64,000 nt of DNA from Mariprofundus aestuarium (GTDB lineage: Bacteria > Pseudomonadota > Zetaproteobacteria > Mariprofundales > Mariprofundaceae): contig NZ_CP018799.1 in assembly GCF_002795805.1 (NCBI RefSeq), forward strand, positions 1,233,001 to 1,297,000. The letters are read 5' to 3'. Numbering within the stretch: position 1 is the stretch's first letter; every line of letters begins with the position of its first letter. Made by a program: the position numbers and the translations under genes. Positions 10,103-19,928 of the stretch are shown one piece after another. Under the pieces are notes generated by a model, which worked only from the letters and a program-made list of their open reading frames with translations, was not told the DNA's origin and searched no databases.

Positions 10103-12919
10103 ATGCGTTTTTGGTTACAAGTGTTGATGATTTCTTGGGTGCTGCTTCTACCACTTCATGCTGGTGCAATCACCCTTACGCCGGAGCAGATGAAGCAGCT
10201 TCAGCAGTTGTCACCCGAAGAGCGCTCAGCTTTAGCTAAACAGGCTGGTATTTCGGCTGGAGGCTCTTCGAAAGTTCAGGGTATTAATTCACCTCAGGTA
10301 ATGGGCTCGCGAGCCACTGGTAGTGGCCCTATTGAAAATCAAGTTGGAAACAACACCGTCGACATGAAACAGCAGGACGCTGAAGTTTCCAGCTCTGCGA
10401 AAGTTGACCTGCCAGTGGAGAAGGTTTCCGGCACTGCAGGCGCGGACATTGCCGAAACCAAACGTGCGTTTGCCAATTTTGTCAGTGAATCAAAGCCCCT
10501 TACCGTTGATGCCAGCAATCTCAAACAGTTCGGCTACGACCTGTTTGCCGGTTCACCAACCACCTTTGCACCAGCCACTGATATCCCTGTTCCGCCTGAG
10601 TATGTACTAGGCCCAGGTGATGAACTTGAAGTACAGCTTTTTGGTGCAAAAAGCGAGCAGTTCACCCTTGTTGTGGACCGAGAAGGTGTTGTTGCATTTC
10701 CTGAAGTGGGCCCTGTCACCCTGGCAGGCATGAGTTATGCGGACGCCAAGGCGCAGCTGGCGCAACAGATTGGTGAAAAGATGATAGGGGTTACTGCCAG
10801 CATCAACATGGGTAAATTACGATCCATTCGCGTGTTTGCCCTTGGCGAAGTATCTCAGCCAGGCTCATATGTGGTGAGTGGACTTGCGACACTGTCGCAT
10901 GCACTGCTTGTTTCCGGAGGAGTCAAGAAGATCGGTTCCCTTAGAAATATCCAATTAAAACGGAATGGCGAAGTCGTTGCCGCAATCGACCTGTACCGTT
11001 TCCTGCTCAGTGGCGACACCAGCGCTGATGTTCGCCTGCTGCCCGGTGATGTCGTTTTCGTGCCTCCAATTGGAACCACAGTAGGCATTGCTGGTGAAGT
11101 ACTGCGTCCGGCAATTTATGAGGTGGGTAAGAGAAGCGATGTCGGAGATATTCTCAAGCTGGCTGGCGGCTTCCTTCCCAAGGCCTATCGCGAAAAAGCT
11201 CTGGTTGAGCGCATTAATGCATCTGGTGAACGATCAGTTATCAACATTAATCTTAAAGGCCAGGGTGGCAAAACACGCATCAAGAATGGCGATGTAATCA
11301 AAGTTTTCTCTGCACTGGATTATGAAGAGAACCCTGTGCTATTGATTGGCAATGTGAAGCGGCCTGGAAAATATGCATGGTCCAAGGGGTTAACGCTTGC
11401 CAAGTTATTGCCGAATCAAGAGACGCTACTTCCTGAAACCTATATGGAATATGGCGTCATAGAGCGTGAAGCTGCAGGGAACCGCGAGCCTGAGGTCGTT
11501 CGCTTCAAGTTAAGTTCTCTGTTTGCTTCTGCTAAGAAGGATCGGGTGGACGTTCAGTTAAAACCACGCGATAAGGTTTATGTTTTTCATCGAGAACATT
11601 TTCGCGAAGCTCCCAAGGTTAATATTGCAGGAAGTGTAAAATCACCCGGCTCATATGCACTGAAGAAGAGTATGCGCATACTGGATCTGATCCTGGCAGC
11701 GGGTGGAACCAACCGCAGCAGCTCTTTTGATGACGCAGAACTCTACCGTACAGACCCTGAGACCAAAGAGGTATCTATCTCCCGCTTTTCGCTTGCTGCC
11801 GCTCTTGATGGTCAAGCAGATACAAACATCCTGTTGCAAGATCTGGATAAGGTGGTTGTCCACTCTGTGTGGGAAGACAAACAGAGACATACTGTTCGAA
11901 TTCATGGGGCGGTAAACAACCCAGGAGAATTCCAATTTGCAGGTTCGGAAATGCGCGTCTCTGATCTGATCTTTGCTGCAGGAAGCGTGACCGAACAGGC
12001 TTATATGCATAGAGCTGAAATCACCAGATATGAGGTTGTTGACGGAGAAAAACGACAAACATCCCACATTTCCGTTGCCCTTCGCGATGCCCTTCAGGGT
12101 AAGGAGCAGGCAAATCTGCTACTTCAGCCTTATGATGTACTGATGGTCCGCACCATCAGTAACTGGCGTTCAATTGAGCAGGTCACCTTGAAGGGGGAGT
12201 TTAGATTTCCTGGTACCTACACTGTTGAAGAGGGTGAAACGCTTGAGCAGGTCATAGAGCGTGCCGGAGGCCTTACAGAAGATGCCTTTGCCCCAGCAGC
12301 CGTGTTTTCAAGAGAGTCAATTCGGGCACAACAACAAAAGAACCTCAATGATTCAATCGATCGACTGGAAAAGGATATTGCTCAGGCCGAGATCACAAAT
12401 ACTTCAATCAACAACCCTGAGGTATTGGCTGATAAACAGAAGGGTCTAATCGCTGCTTCCAGAGCATTAACGACGTTGCGTGAAATGAAACCGTCTGGAC
12501 GATTGCTTGTTGAGCTTGGAAGCGATGGTAAGCTGAAAGGCGATTCAACCTTGAAACTTACAGATGGAGACACCCTTTATGTGCCTAAGAGGCCTGATCA
12601 GGTGCTTGTAATGGGCGAGGTGTACAACCAGAACGCCATACTTTACCACAAGGGTCTGGATCGGGATGACTTTATCGATATGGCAGGTGGTACAACGAAA
12701 ATGGCTGACAAAGATAGTATCTATATTGTCAGGGCGAACGGCTATGTGGAATCAGGAAGTGGATGGAGCAGCAATTACAAAATCTATCCAGGAGATACGA
12801 TTATCGTTCCTCAAAGGCTAGATGTATTTAACCTGCTCGATACGACACTCGACTGGTCTAAGGTGCTGATGCAGATCGGTATCTTTACCGCATCCATGGT
12901 TACAGTGGGTATTCTCTGA
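10103..12919 (+). CDS. Wza-like outer-membrane polysaccharide export protein with multiple SLBB domains
   Basis: A 938-residue secreted protein with a signal peptide ending near ...LLPLHAGA. There is no lipobox cysteine, so unlike classical Wza (about 380 aa) it is not an obvious lipoprotein. A polysaccharide-export (Poly_export) domain at residues about 165-240 begins PPEYVLGPGDELEVQLFG. It is followed by several SLBB repeats, recognisable from recurring G-x-V-x-x-P-G-x-Y strands (GEVSQPGSYVVSGLATLSHAL, GEVLRPAIYEVG, GNVKRPGKYAW, GSVKSPGSYALKKSM, GAVNNPGEFQFAG, GEFRFPGTYTVEEG). The extreme C-terminus is hydrophobic. ACGGAG precedes the ATG. The large multi-SLBB form is common in marine bacteria with extended secreted polysaccharides. 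It is coupled to the wzz-like gene by a one-base overlap. Confidence 0.93.
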   Translation: MRFWLQVLMISWVLLLPLHAGAITLTPEQMKQLQQLSPEERSALAKQAGISAGGSSKVQGINSPQVMGSRATGSGPIENQVGNNTVDMKQQDAEVSSSAKVDLPVEKVSGTAGADIAETKRAFANFVSESKPLTVDASNLKQFGYDLFAGSPTTFAPATDIPVPPEYVLGPGDELEVQLFGAKSEQFTLVVDREGVVAFPEVGPVTLAGMSYADAKAQLAQQIGEKMIGVTASINMGKLRSIRVFALGEVSQPGSYVVSGLATLSHALLVSGGVKKIGSLRNIQLKRNGEVVAAIDLYRFLLSGDTSADVRLLPGDVVFVPPIGTTVGIAGEVLRPAIYEVGKRSDVGDILKLAGGFLPKAYREKALVERINASGERSVININLKGQGGKTRIKNGDVIKVFSALDYEENPVLLIGNVKRPGKYAWSKGLTLAKLLPNQETLLPETYMEYGVIEREAAGNREPEVVRFKLSSLFASAKKDRVDVQLKPRDKVYVFHREHFREAPKVNIAGSVKSPGSYALKKSMRILDLILAAGGTNRSSSFDDAELYRTDPETKEVSISRFSLAAALDGQADTNILLQDLDKVVVHSVWEDKQRHTVRIHGAVNNPGEFQFAGSEMRVSDLIFAAGSVTEQAYMHRAEITRYEVVDGEKRQTSHISVALRDALQGKEQANLLLQPYDVLMVRTISNWRSIEQVTLKGEFRFPGTYTVEEGETLEQVIERAGGLTEDAFAPAAVFSRESIRAQQQKNLNDSIDRLEKDIAQAEITNTSINNPEVLADKQKGLIAASRALTTLREMKPSGRLLVELGSDGKLKGDSTLKLTDGDTLYVPKRPDQVLVMGEVYNQNAILYHKGLDRDDFIDMAGGTTKMADKDSIYIVRANGYVESGSGWSSNYKIYPGDTIIVPQRLDVFNLLDTTLDWSKVLMQIGIFTASMVTVGIL

Positions 12920-13875
12920 TGTCTGATAAGAAAAAAGAGACTCACCCAGAAAATCAGCCGCAATTACCCCCATATGATCCCCGCATGATGGCCGCCATGT
13001 ATGGTATGCCGCAGGAAGATGAAATTGATTTGCTCGAGTACTGGCGTGTTATATGGGGAAAGAGAAAACAGATAATCTCAGTTGCATTTGCTGCGGCAGT
13101 AATTGCTGCAGGGATTTCACTACTGATGCCCAACTATTATCGAGCTGAAGTATTACTGGCGCCGGTGAAAGCAGAGGAGAGTAAGAGTGGAGGGCTATCA
13201 TCGCTGGCAAATAGCTTTGGCGGACTGGCATCGCTTGCAGGCATTTCTCTGGGAGGCGGTGGCAGCGTAGAGGAAAACCTTGCTGTATTAAAGTCACGTG
13301 AATTTCTTTGGAAGTTTTTCAAAGATGAAAAGCTGATGCCAATTTTGTTCGAAAGTGATTGGGACGCTGATAGTAACAGGTGGGTAGAGAGTGACCCAGA
13401 AAAACAGCCGAGCCTTTGGGATGCCTATCGACTATTTACCGAAAAGGGATTATTACTTGTTTTGTCAGATAAAGACACAGGGTTGGTCAAAGTATCTGTT
13501 GAATGGAAAGATGAAAATCTAGCTGCTGCTTGGGCAAATTTGCTGATAGTCCGATTGAATAACCATCTCCGCCAGCAAGCAATAGAACGAAGCCAGGGAA
13601 CCTTGAAATATCTGAAAGACGAGCTGGAAAGAACCCATATTGAGGATATGCGTCGTACTCTGTTTGAACTCATTGGCCAAGAGCAGAAGAAGGCAATGCT
13701 GGCTAATACGCAAAAACATTTTGCATTTCAGGTTCTGGACGCAGCAGCCCCACCGGATGAGAAAATCAAACCAAAGCGTTCATTAATCGTTGTGCTTGTG
13801 GCAATTGTAGTGGGGCTATTAATGGTGGTAGTTACTTTGGTGCGGGAAGGTCTACATCGCCAACGGAATGAGTAA
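12919..13875 (+). CDS. Wzz-type chain-length determinant
   Basis: A 318-residue inner-membrane protein of the Wzz/PCP family, which sets polysaccharide chain length. The N-terminal Wzz domain begins DEIDLLEYWRVIWGKRKQI, followed by a first membrane span (about 52-70, VAFAAAVIAAGISLLMPNYY). A long periplasmic alpha-helical region holds a coiled-coil stretch (QGTLKYLKDELERTHIEDM), and a second span near 288-310 is preceded by the proline-rich AAPPDEKIKPKR. No cytoplasmic tyrosine-kinase domain is attached, which fits a PCP-1-like protein for Wzy-dependent polymer. Its ATG overlaps the upstream stop by one base. Confidence 0.9.
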   Translation: MSDKKKETHPENQPQLPPYDPRMMAAMYGMPQEDEIDLLEYWRVIWGKRKQIISVAFAAAVIAAGISLLMPNYYRAEVLLAPVKAEESKSGGLSSLANSFGGLASLAGISLGGGGSVEENLAVLKSREFLWKFFKDEKLMPILFESDWDADSNRWVESDPEKQPSLWDAYRLFTEKGLLLVLSDKDTGLVKVSVEWKDENLAAAWANLLIVRLNNHLRQQAIERSQGTLKYLKDELERTHIEDMRRTLFELIGQEQKKAMLANTQKHFAFQVLDAAAPPDEKIKPKRSLIVVLVAIVVGLLMVVVTLVREGLHRQRNE

Positions 13876-14028
13876 TCTCCTTTCTGAGGTCATTGTTTAA
13901 GCGACATTAATCAAAACAGCAATATAGTGTTGGGAGGGCTGTAACGACTAACTTTATTTAGTCGGCATCTGTTTTCTAGACATCCAATATGTTTGATAGA
14001 ATTGGTTTACGGAGTTTTTTTGGGTTCA

Positions 14029-15981
14029 ATGCATTATAGATCTGATATCGACGGGCTTAGGGCTATTGCAATAATCCCGGTCGTACTGTTTCACTTGGGG
14101 GCCTCAGCTTTTAGCGGTGGATTTGTAGGGGTGGACATCTTTTTTGTGATATCGGGTTTTCTTATCACATCAATTATTTTTCAAGAGATGGAACAAGGCC
14201 ACTTTTCATTTGCACAGTTCTACGAGCGCCGAATCCGTAGGCTTTTCCCAGCTTTGTTTTTTGTAGTTATTGTTGTTGTCATTGCAGGTGCATTTCTCTT
14301 TGTGCCGGGAGATTTCCGCTCTTTATCGCAAAGTATAGTGGCTGCAACTGCTTTTTCAGCCAACCTGTTGTTCTGGGATCAATCCGGGTACTTTGATGCC
14401 TCAGCAGCAATGAAACCGCTATTGCATACATGGTCGCTATCTGTCGAAGAGCAGTTCTATATTGGATATCCCGTTATACTTTTATTACTGATTCGCTTCT
14501 TGCCCAAGCACCTCAGCGCAGTACTCATTCTTATTATGCTGGTTTCATTTGTTAGCAGTATCACGATCGTGTATTACAGTCAAGATAGCGCGTTTTATCT
14601 CCCTATATTTCGAGCGTGGGAGTTGTTACTTGGGGCACTGATAGCTCTGAACTTTATTCCTTCACCACAAACAAATTATCAACGACACTTACTCTCATTA
14701 CTTGGTTTCTCTCTGATTCTGTATGCTGTTTTTGTCCTGTCAGAAGAGTCACTTTTTCCCGGAGTAAATGCAGTATACCCATGTCTTGGTGCAGCTCTTA
14801 TCATATATGCAGGTAATGGAGGACATCCGTCTATAGTAGGAAAACTATTAGGTTGGCGACCTTTTGTGATGACTGGCCTGATTTCATATTCACTTTATCT
14901 ATGGCACTGGCCTTTAATTGTTTTCACCAAGTACTACTTGATGAGGGAGTTAATTCCTGTTGAGCAGTTGACCGTTTTAATTATCTCTATTTTATTGGCT
15001 CTATTTTCATGGCGCTACATAGAACGTCCATTTCGTGGAAAGAGTGGCCTTCTGACCACGCCTAGGCTATTCAAAGTTTCAGCTGCATTGATGGTGGTTT
15101 TTATTGCTGCGGGATTGGCTGGTCATTTCACTTATGGTTTTTCTCAAAGGATGCCAGAAGAAGTAGAGAAGCTTGCTGAAACTGTACACAAGCCTTATCC
15201 GCTTCGCAGTTTGGAAGACAAAAAGATTCAAGCTAATGGTGGTAAAATATTTGCTCTTGGTGATTTTGACCATATTTCCCCCTCCTATCTTGTATGGGGA
15301 GACTCACATGCTTGGGCCCTTGGCCCCGCACTAGACGAAGTTGGCAAGAAAGAAAAGAAGGCTGGTTGGCTTATAAGCCATAATGGCTGCCCTTCATTAT
15401 TAGGAGTTAACCTGTTTGAGTCTGGTGCGATTAAAAATGCGTGTGCTGATTCGAATGTTGCTGTAGTCAACTTTATCGAGAATAATCCAGAAATCCGCAC
15501 GGTGTTTCTGGTTGCTCGCTGGGGAGTATATGCTAACGGCACTAGACTTTCAGGCGAGAAAAAGCCCCCTGTAGTTCTCACTGCTGATGGAGTAAAGTAT
15601 AACGAAAAAATATTTCAAAAGGGCTTAGAGGACACACTTTCATTTTTGGAAAGTCGCAATATTAAAACATATTTTGTTTCAGATGTTCCGGCGATAGGTT
15701 GGGATGTTCCATCTATTCTGCTTAGGTCTAAACTGTTTGAGCGAAACCCACCATATACTCCTCCTCTTCTTGAAGAATATCAGGCTCGACAAAGCCCAGT
15801 GAATGATGCTCTAGGTATGTATAGGAATATGCAATTTCAGACGATCGACGTTTCACCTCTCTTTTGTCCTACAGGGCAATGCTTGGTTGAGTCAGAGGGT
15901 GGTTTGCTTTACCGAGATGATAATCATTTGAGTATCTTTGGAGCACATTTCGCCTCCAGATTGTTTGAAGGTTTAATGTGA
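14029..15981 (+). CDS. OafA-like membrane O-acyltransferase with C-terminal SGNH domain
   Basis: About 650 residues. The first 350 or so form the acyltransferase-3 membrane domain (YRSDIDGLRAIAIIPVVLFH, GVDIFFVISGFLI, FYERRIRRLFPALF, HTWSLSVEEQFYI). The remainder is a periplasmic SGNH hydrolase-like domain with GDSHA (nucleophile serine) and DDNH (Asp and His of the triad). Such proteins acetylate surface sugars. Upstream in-frame TTG codons exist (13993, 14002, 14020); the ATG at 14029 gives the family's usual MxYRSDIDGLRA start, though GGAG lies 14 bases away. Confidence 0.92.
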   Translation: MHYRSDIDGLRAIAIIPVVLFHLGASAFSGGFVGVDIFFVISGFLITSIIFQEMEQGHFSFAQFYERRIRRLFPALFFVVIVVVIAGAFLFVPGDFRSLSQSIVAATAFSANLLFWDQSGYFDASAAMKPLLHTWSLSVEEQFYIGYPVILLLLIRFLPKHLSAVLILIMLVSFVSSITIVYYSQDSAFYLPIFRAWELLLGALIALNFIPSPQTNYQRHLLSLLGFSLILYAVFVLSEESLFPGVNAVYPCLGAALIIYAGNGGHPSIVGKLLGWRPFVMTGLISYSLYLWHWPLIVFTKYYLMRELIPVEQLTVLIISILLALFSWRYIERPFRGKSGLLTTPRLFKVSAALMVVFIAAGLAGHFTYGFSQRMPEEVEKLAETVHKPYPLRSLEDKKIQANGGKIFALGDFDHISPSYLVWGDSHAWALGPALDEVGKKEKKAGWLISHNGCPSLLGVNLFESGAIKNACADSNVAVVNFIENNPEIRTVFLVARWGVYANGTRLSGEKKPPVVLTADGVKYNEKIFQKGLEDTLSFLESRNIKTYFVSDVPAIGWDVPSILLRSKLFERNPPYTPPLLEEYQARQSPVNDALGMYRNMQFQTIDVSPLFCPTGQCLVESEGGLLYRDDNHLSIFGAHFASRLFEGLM

Positions 15982-16073
15982 GATGGGGTTGTTTTGTTTT
16001 TCAAAAAAACCACGATAAAGCCACTCGGTCTATTTCGAATATTGCTCTCAAAGGTGCTGCTGACATCTAGAGT

Positions 16074-17429
16074 ATGCATAGGGAAAGTGCTGTGGGATTA
16101 AAGAAGCGATTTGTATCTGGTGCCATTTGGTCTGTTGCTCTCAAAGGTGCAGGCGCTGTGCTTGGTTTATCTGTATACGCCCTGCTTGCGAGGCTCCTTA
16201 CAGTAGAAGATTTTGGAACATACTTGTTGATAATCAGCTTGATCACTTTTATGGCTATAGTTGTACAGGCAGGGATGGGCAAAGTTGCCCTTAAACTGGT
16301 TGCAGAATCACTTGCTCACGCCAACCCTGAACGTGCAGGTCATGTATTCAGAGCTACGTTTAGCAGCATTATTTTAGTTGCTATGTGCACAGCTGTTTTG
16401 TGGGGTTTGGTATTAAACGACTTTGTTTCCTTAAAAGCATTTCATTCCGATCAGATGGCCAGTTTGGGTTGGTGGAGCGCATCTTGGTTTGTATTGCTGG
16501 GCTTTATCCAGTACTTCTCTGATGTATTTAGGGGGGAGCAAAGTTTTTTTAGAGCCAGTCTTTTTCAAGGGACAGCGACCAGTATCATTACTGTCACGAT
16601 ATTTGGGTGTTATTATTTTTTGGGTAAGCAAATAGATTTATATATAGCCGTCCAGACAACACTATTTGCAACCTTGATAATTGCGATAATTGCATCAGGA
16701 CTATTACACCGAAGGTTCTCTCTGATCGGCAGTATTGATTTGGTACCACAAAGTAAGTTATGGCCTGTTGCATGGCCAATTTTTATTGCGAGCGTGAGTG
16801 TTTTCGTTTCAAACCAGGCGGATTTGTGGATCTTGGGCATGCTTGCCTCGAAAGATGAAGTCGCGCTTTATGGTGCGGCATTACGAACAGTGCTGTTAAT
16901 AACGATAGCTCCGCTTATTGTAAACTCGGTAATTCAACCGATGATTGTTGAGCTTTACACAAAGGGTGAAAAACAAAGTCTTCAACGTTTATTAGGTGCC
17001 ACAGCCACAGCGACACTTGTACCATCAATTCTTCTGTTAATTGCTGTTATCTTGGCAGGAGATGAAATGCTAGCGTTTGTTTTTGGTGAACAATATGCTG
17101 GTGGAGCACTGATTTTTACTATCCTTTGTGCTGGCCGTACAATTGCTGTCTTTTCTGGTTCATGCGGTCAGTGCTTGATGTTAGGGGGGCATCAAAAGGC
17201 ATTGATGCTGACTTCAATTTTGTTTGTAACGATGTCGATTGTTGTCGCTCTATTATTAGTGGAAAAATACGGGAGTCTTGGGGTGGCTATAGCATTTTCT
17301 GCAGGAACTGCCCTGCAGAACCTGACACAGGCAATACTGGTTAAACAGAGGATGGGAGTTTCCACTTTTGCGAGCACAGCGTACCTACGAGAAAAATTCC
17401 TGCATAACAAGAAGGCAAGTGACAAGTGA
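16074..17429 (+). CDS. Wzx-type polysaccharide flippase
   Basis: A 451-residue polytopic membrane protein of the MOP/PST superfamily with about 12 to 14 predicted spans, starting KKRFVSGAIWSVALKGAGAVLGLSVYALLARLLTVEDFGTY, the typical N-terminus of O-antigen and capsule flippases. It would move lipid-linked repeat units across the inner membrane for polymerisation. The last four bases overlap the next gene (GTGA), so the two are translationally coupled. A 16-base duplicate of part of its own 5' coding region lies just upstream. Confidence 0.9.
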   Translation: MHRESAVGLKKRFVSGAIWSVALKGAGAVLGLSVYALLARLLTVEDFGTYLLIISLITFMAIVVQAGMGKVALKLVAESLAHANPERAGHVFRATFSSIILVAMCTAVLWGLVLNDFVSLKAFHSDQMASLGWWSASWFVLLGFIQYFSDVFRGEQSFFRASLFQGTATSIITVTIFGCYYFLGKQIDLYIAVQTTLFATLIIAIIASGLLHRRFSLIGSIDLVPQSKLWPVAWPIFIASVSVFVSNQADLWILGMLASKDEVALYGAALRTVLLITIAPLIVNSVIQPMIVELYTKGEKQSLQRLLGATATATLVPSILLLIAVILAGDEMLAFVFGEQYAGGALIFTILCAGRTIAVFSGSCGQCLMLGGHQKALMLTSILFVTMSIVVALLLVEKYGSLGVAIAFSAGTALQNLTQAILVKQRMGVSTFASTAYLREKFLHNKKASDK

Positions 17430-18112
17430 TAATATCCCACAAGTATAAGTTCATTTTCATCAAAACTAAAAAAACAGCAGGTACCAGTATTGAGGTTTAT
17501 CTGTCCAAGCTGTGTGGGCCTGATGCCATAGTGACTCCAATCTACCCTGCCATTGAAGGACATGTGCCAAGAAATTATAAGGGGTATTTCAATCCACTGC
17601 CGGATTTTCTCCATTATGGGTTTGGTAGATGGCTTCGGATAGCAGAAGAGTTGATCCATAGGCAGCGATTCTATCATCATATACCTGCATCACTGGTTCA
17701 AAACAGGATTCCAGATGGGATATGGAATAGTTATTATAAGTTCTGTGTAGAGCGCGATCCTTTTGATAAAACGCTTTCGCATTATTATATGTTGAAGACT
17801 CGGAGTGGCGGGAAGTTAACTCTTGAAGAGTATTTCAAGAGAGGAAGGTTCTGTCTAAATAAACCTCAGTACACCAATAGTAGAGGTGATGTCATAGTCG
17901 ACCATATCCTTCGATACGAGGACTTGAATGCTGAACTTGGCTGTGTGTTTTCCAAGCTTGGCATTCCATATTCTGGGAGGCTTAGAGAGTCCGCTAAAGG
18001 TGAAGCTCGAAAGGATCGGCGTAGCTACGAAGAGATTCTTTCCTCAGAGCAAATAGCCCGCATCAACGAAGTTTTTGCCGATGAAATTCGTATAAAGGAG
18101 AATAGTTGGTGA
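17426..18112 (+). CDS. sulfotransferase family 2-like protein
   Basis: A 228-residue cytosolic protein. The PAPS 5'-phosphosulfate loop is seen at the N-terminus (FIFIKTKKTAGTSIEVYL) and the 3'-phosphate-binding strand at FCVERDPFDKTLSHYY, with RYEDL further on. These motifs mark carbohydrate sulfotransferases of the Sulfotransfer_2 type. Substrate is unknown; position between flippase and further sulfotransferases suggests sulfation of the repeat unit. It starts at GTG overlapping the flippase stop, and ends in GTGA overlapping the next gene. Confidence 0.85.
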   Translation: MIISHKYKFIFIKTKKTAGTSIEVYLSKLCGPDAIVTPIYPAIEGHVPRNYKGYFNPLPDFLHYGFGRWLRIAEELIHRQRFYHHIPASLVQNRIPDGIWNSYYKFCVERDPFDKTLSHYYMLKTRSGGKLTLEEYFKRGRFCLNKPQYTNSRGDVIVDHILRYEDLNAELGCVFSKLGIPYSGRLRESAKGEARKDRRSYEEILSSEQIARINEVFADEIRIKENSW

Positions 18113-18909
18113 AAAAAGTTATTGTCAATGCCTTACCGAAGTCCGGAACTAATCTATTGGCCAAGAGTCTGAGGTTGATGGGGTACCGAGAGCAGGGAGC
18201 AATTGGAAGTTTTCTTGTTTCGAACACAACTTTTAAAGGGAGGGTTAGACGCTTTCTTTGGAGGAATCCTAATGACTCCTATATCGTAGGTATCGACTCT
18301 CCGGTGCTTTTACCCAAAAGTGCTATCCACAGAATTCTCGGGAATGTAGACGAAAATGGCTTTCTCTCATCCCATTTAGGGTATAGCGATGAACTGCTGC
18401 TAAAGATATTAGAAATGGACTACGTGCCCGTACTCGTTATTCGCGACCCACGGGCCGTTCTGGCATCTTTTATTCCATTTGTTGTTAGCTACAAGCCTCA
18501 TGCTTTGAATGAGGCATTTATTAACATGTCACAAGAGGAGCGATATCAGGCAGCTCTTCATGGAGGGCGCTTCGGATCGGTAGAGCTTGCATCCATGCTT
18601 GCTAGATGTAATGCCTTGGACCCATGGTATACGCACAATGCTGTCATGAAAGTTCGCTTTGAGGATATTGTAGGTTCAAGAGGAGGGGGCGATGATACGG
18701 TCCAGATGCAGACGCTGCAGAGGCTCTGTCAGGCCCTTGAACTTCCTCAAGAACGAGCGGAAATCGTTGCCAAACAGCTTTTTGGCCCCGGTAGAGGTAC
18801 TTTCAGAAAAGGGCAGGTCGACTCCTGGAGAGAAGAACTACCAAATGAGATCATTAACCAGACGGAACAAGAACTAACTCCAATATTGCAGCGTTGGGGC
18901 TACATTTGA
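18109..18909 (+). CDS. sulfotransferase-like protein (paralog of the gene at 23063)
   Basis: About 266 residues. The N-terminal loop VNALPKSGTNLLAKSL is the PAPS phosphosulfate-binding motif and VLVIRDPRAVLASF the 3'-phosphate-binding strand; RFEDI follows. The C-terminal FRKGQVDSWREELP region closely resembles FRKGQVGEWRNHF in the protein encoded at 23063, so the two are paralogs. GTG at 18109 is chosen because it lies 8 bases after AAGGAG and overlaps the upstream stop as GTGA; TTG at 18106 is possible. Confidence 0.85.
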   Translation: MKKVIVNALPKSGTNLLAKSLRLMGYREQGAIGSFLVSNTTFKGRVRRFLWRNPNDSYIVGIDSPVLLPKSAIHRILGNVDENGFLSSHLGYSDELLLKILEMDYVPVLVIRDPRAVLASFIPFVVSYKPHALNEAFINMSQEERYQAALHGGRFGSVELASMLARCNALDPWYTHNAVMKVRFEDIVGSRGGGDDTVQMQTLQRLCQALELPQERAEIVAKQLFGPGRGTFRKGQVDSWREELPNEIINQTEQELTPILQRWGYI

Positions 18910-18940
18910 TTCTGCAGCACCTAGATAAAGGGGGAAGAGC

Positions 18941-19924
18941 TTGAAAGTATTGGACAATACAGTCATGCCAGTTTTTATTTTTTCGTTACCGCGTTCAGGT
19001 TCAACGTTACTGCAACGATTGTTGGCATCGCATAATCAGGTTTCAACAGCATCGGAAACCTGGCTGCTACTGCCGCTGCTCTATTCCCTACGCACACAAG
19101 GTATCTATACCGAGTATTGGCAGAAAACATCGGTGCTGGCACTCAATGATTTTATGGAAAGGCTTCCGAACGGTAAAGCAGATTATCAGGAGGCTATGCG
19201 CCAGTTAGCATTGCAACTATACACCAAGGCATCGGACGATGGCGCAAGCTACTTCTTGGATAAGACTCCGCGGTACCACCTTATCTCTGACGAGGTTTGT
19301 GAACTCTTCCCAGACGCCAAACTCATATTTCTCTGGCGTAATCCGTTATCAGTCATTGCATCGATCATGCAAAGCTTTGCTGACGGTAAATGGAATCTTT
19401 ACTACTACAATATTGATCTTTTTACTGGTCTGGAAAATATTATTCATACATATGAAAACTATCGATCCTCTTCGCTTTCGGTTCACTTCGAGGCATTAAT
19501 TAAGTCGCCGGAAGAGGAGTTGAAACGAATTAATGAATATTTAGAACTGGAGGATCATAGTCATATGGACCTTTCTAGTTCGCAGTTATCAGGAAAAATG
19601 GGAGATCCCACCGGGACTAAGCTATACTCACAGGTGAGTGCGGAACCACTGGGAAAATGGAAAGAGGTGATTTGCAATCGGCTTCGAAGACGATGGTGTC
19701 GAAAGTATTTAGAGAGGATAGGACGAGACCGTTGGCTGGCTATTGGATATGATATGGATGATATGATCGCAGAACTAAATGCTGTACCGATGTCATCTCG
19801 CTTTTTGGTATCAGATGTTGTCCGTATTACCTATGGGACTCTATTACCTTTTCTTAGCCCAAGAAGCTTAAAAGAAAAAGCAGCGCTCCTTCCCGATTTC
19901 AACAAGATATACCCTTCCTATTGA
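18941..19924 (+). CDS. sulfotransferase (Sulfotransfer_3-like)
   Basis: A 327-residue protein with PVFIFSLPRSGSTLLQRLL at the N-terminus (PAPS-binding loop PRSGST) and LIFLWRNPLSVIASI as the 3'-phosphate strand. This is a different branch from its two upstream neighbours. The start is taken as TTG at 18941 because GGGGGAAG lies just before it; ATG at 18965 would also keep the whole domain. It ends two bases before the polymerase gene region begins and is part of the same run. Confidence 0.87.
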   Translation: MKVLDNTVMPVFIFSLPRSGSTLLQRLLASHNQVSTASETWLLLPLLYSLRTQGIYTEYWQKTSVLALNDFMERLPNGKADYQEAMRQLALQLYTKASDDGASYFLDKTPRYHLISDEVCELFPDAKLIFLWRNPLSVIASIMQSFADGKWNLYYYNIDLFTGLENIIHTYENYRSSSLSVHFEALIKSPEEELKRINEYLELEDHSHMDLSSSQLSGKMGDPTGTKLYSQVSAEPLGKWKEVICNRLRRRWCRKYLERIGRDRWLAIGYDMDDMIAELNAVPMSSRFLVSDVVRITYGTLLPFLSPRSLKEKAALLPDFNKIYPSY

Positions 19925-19928
19925 GTTG

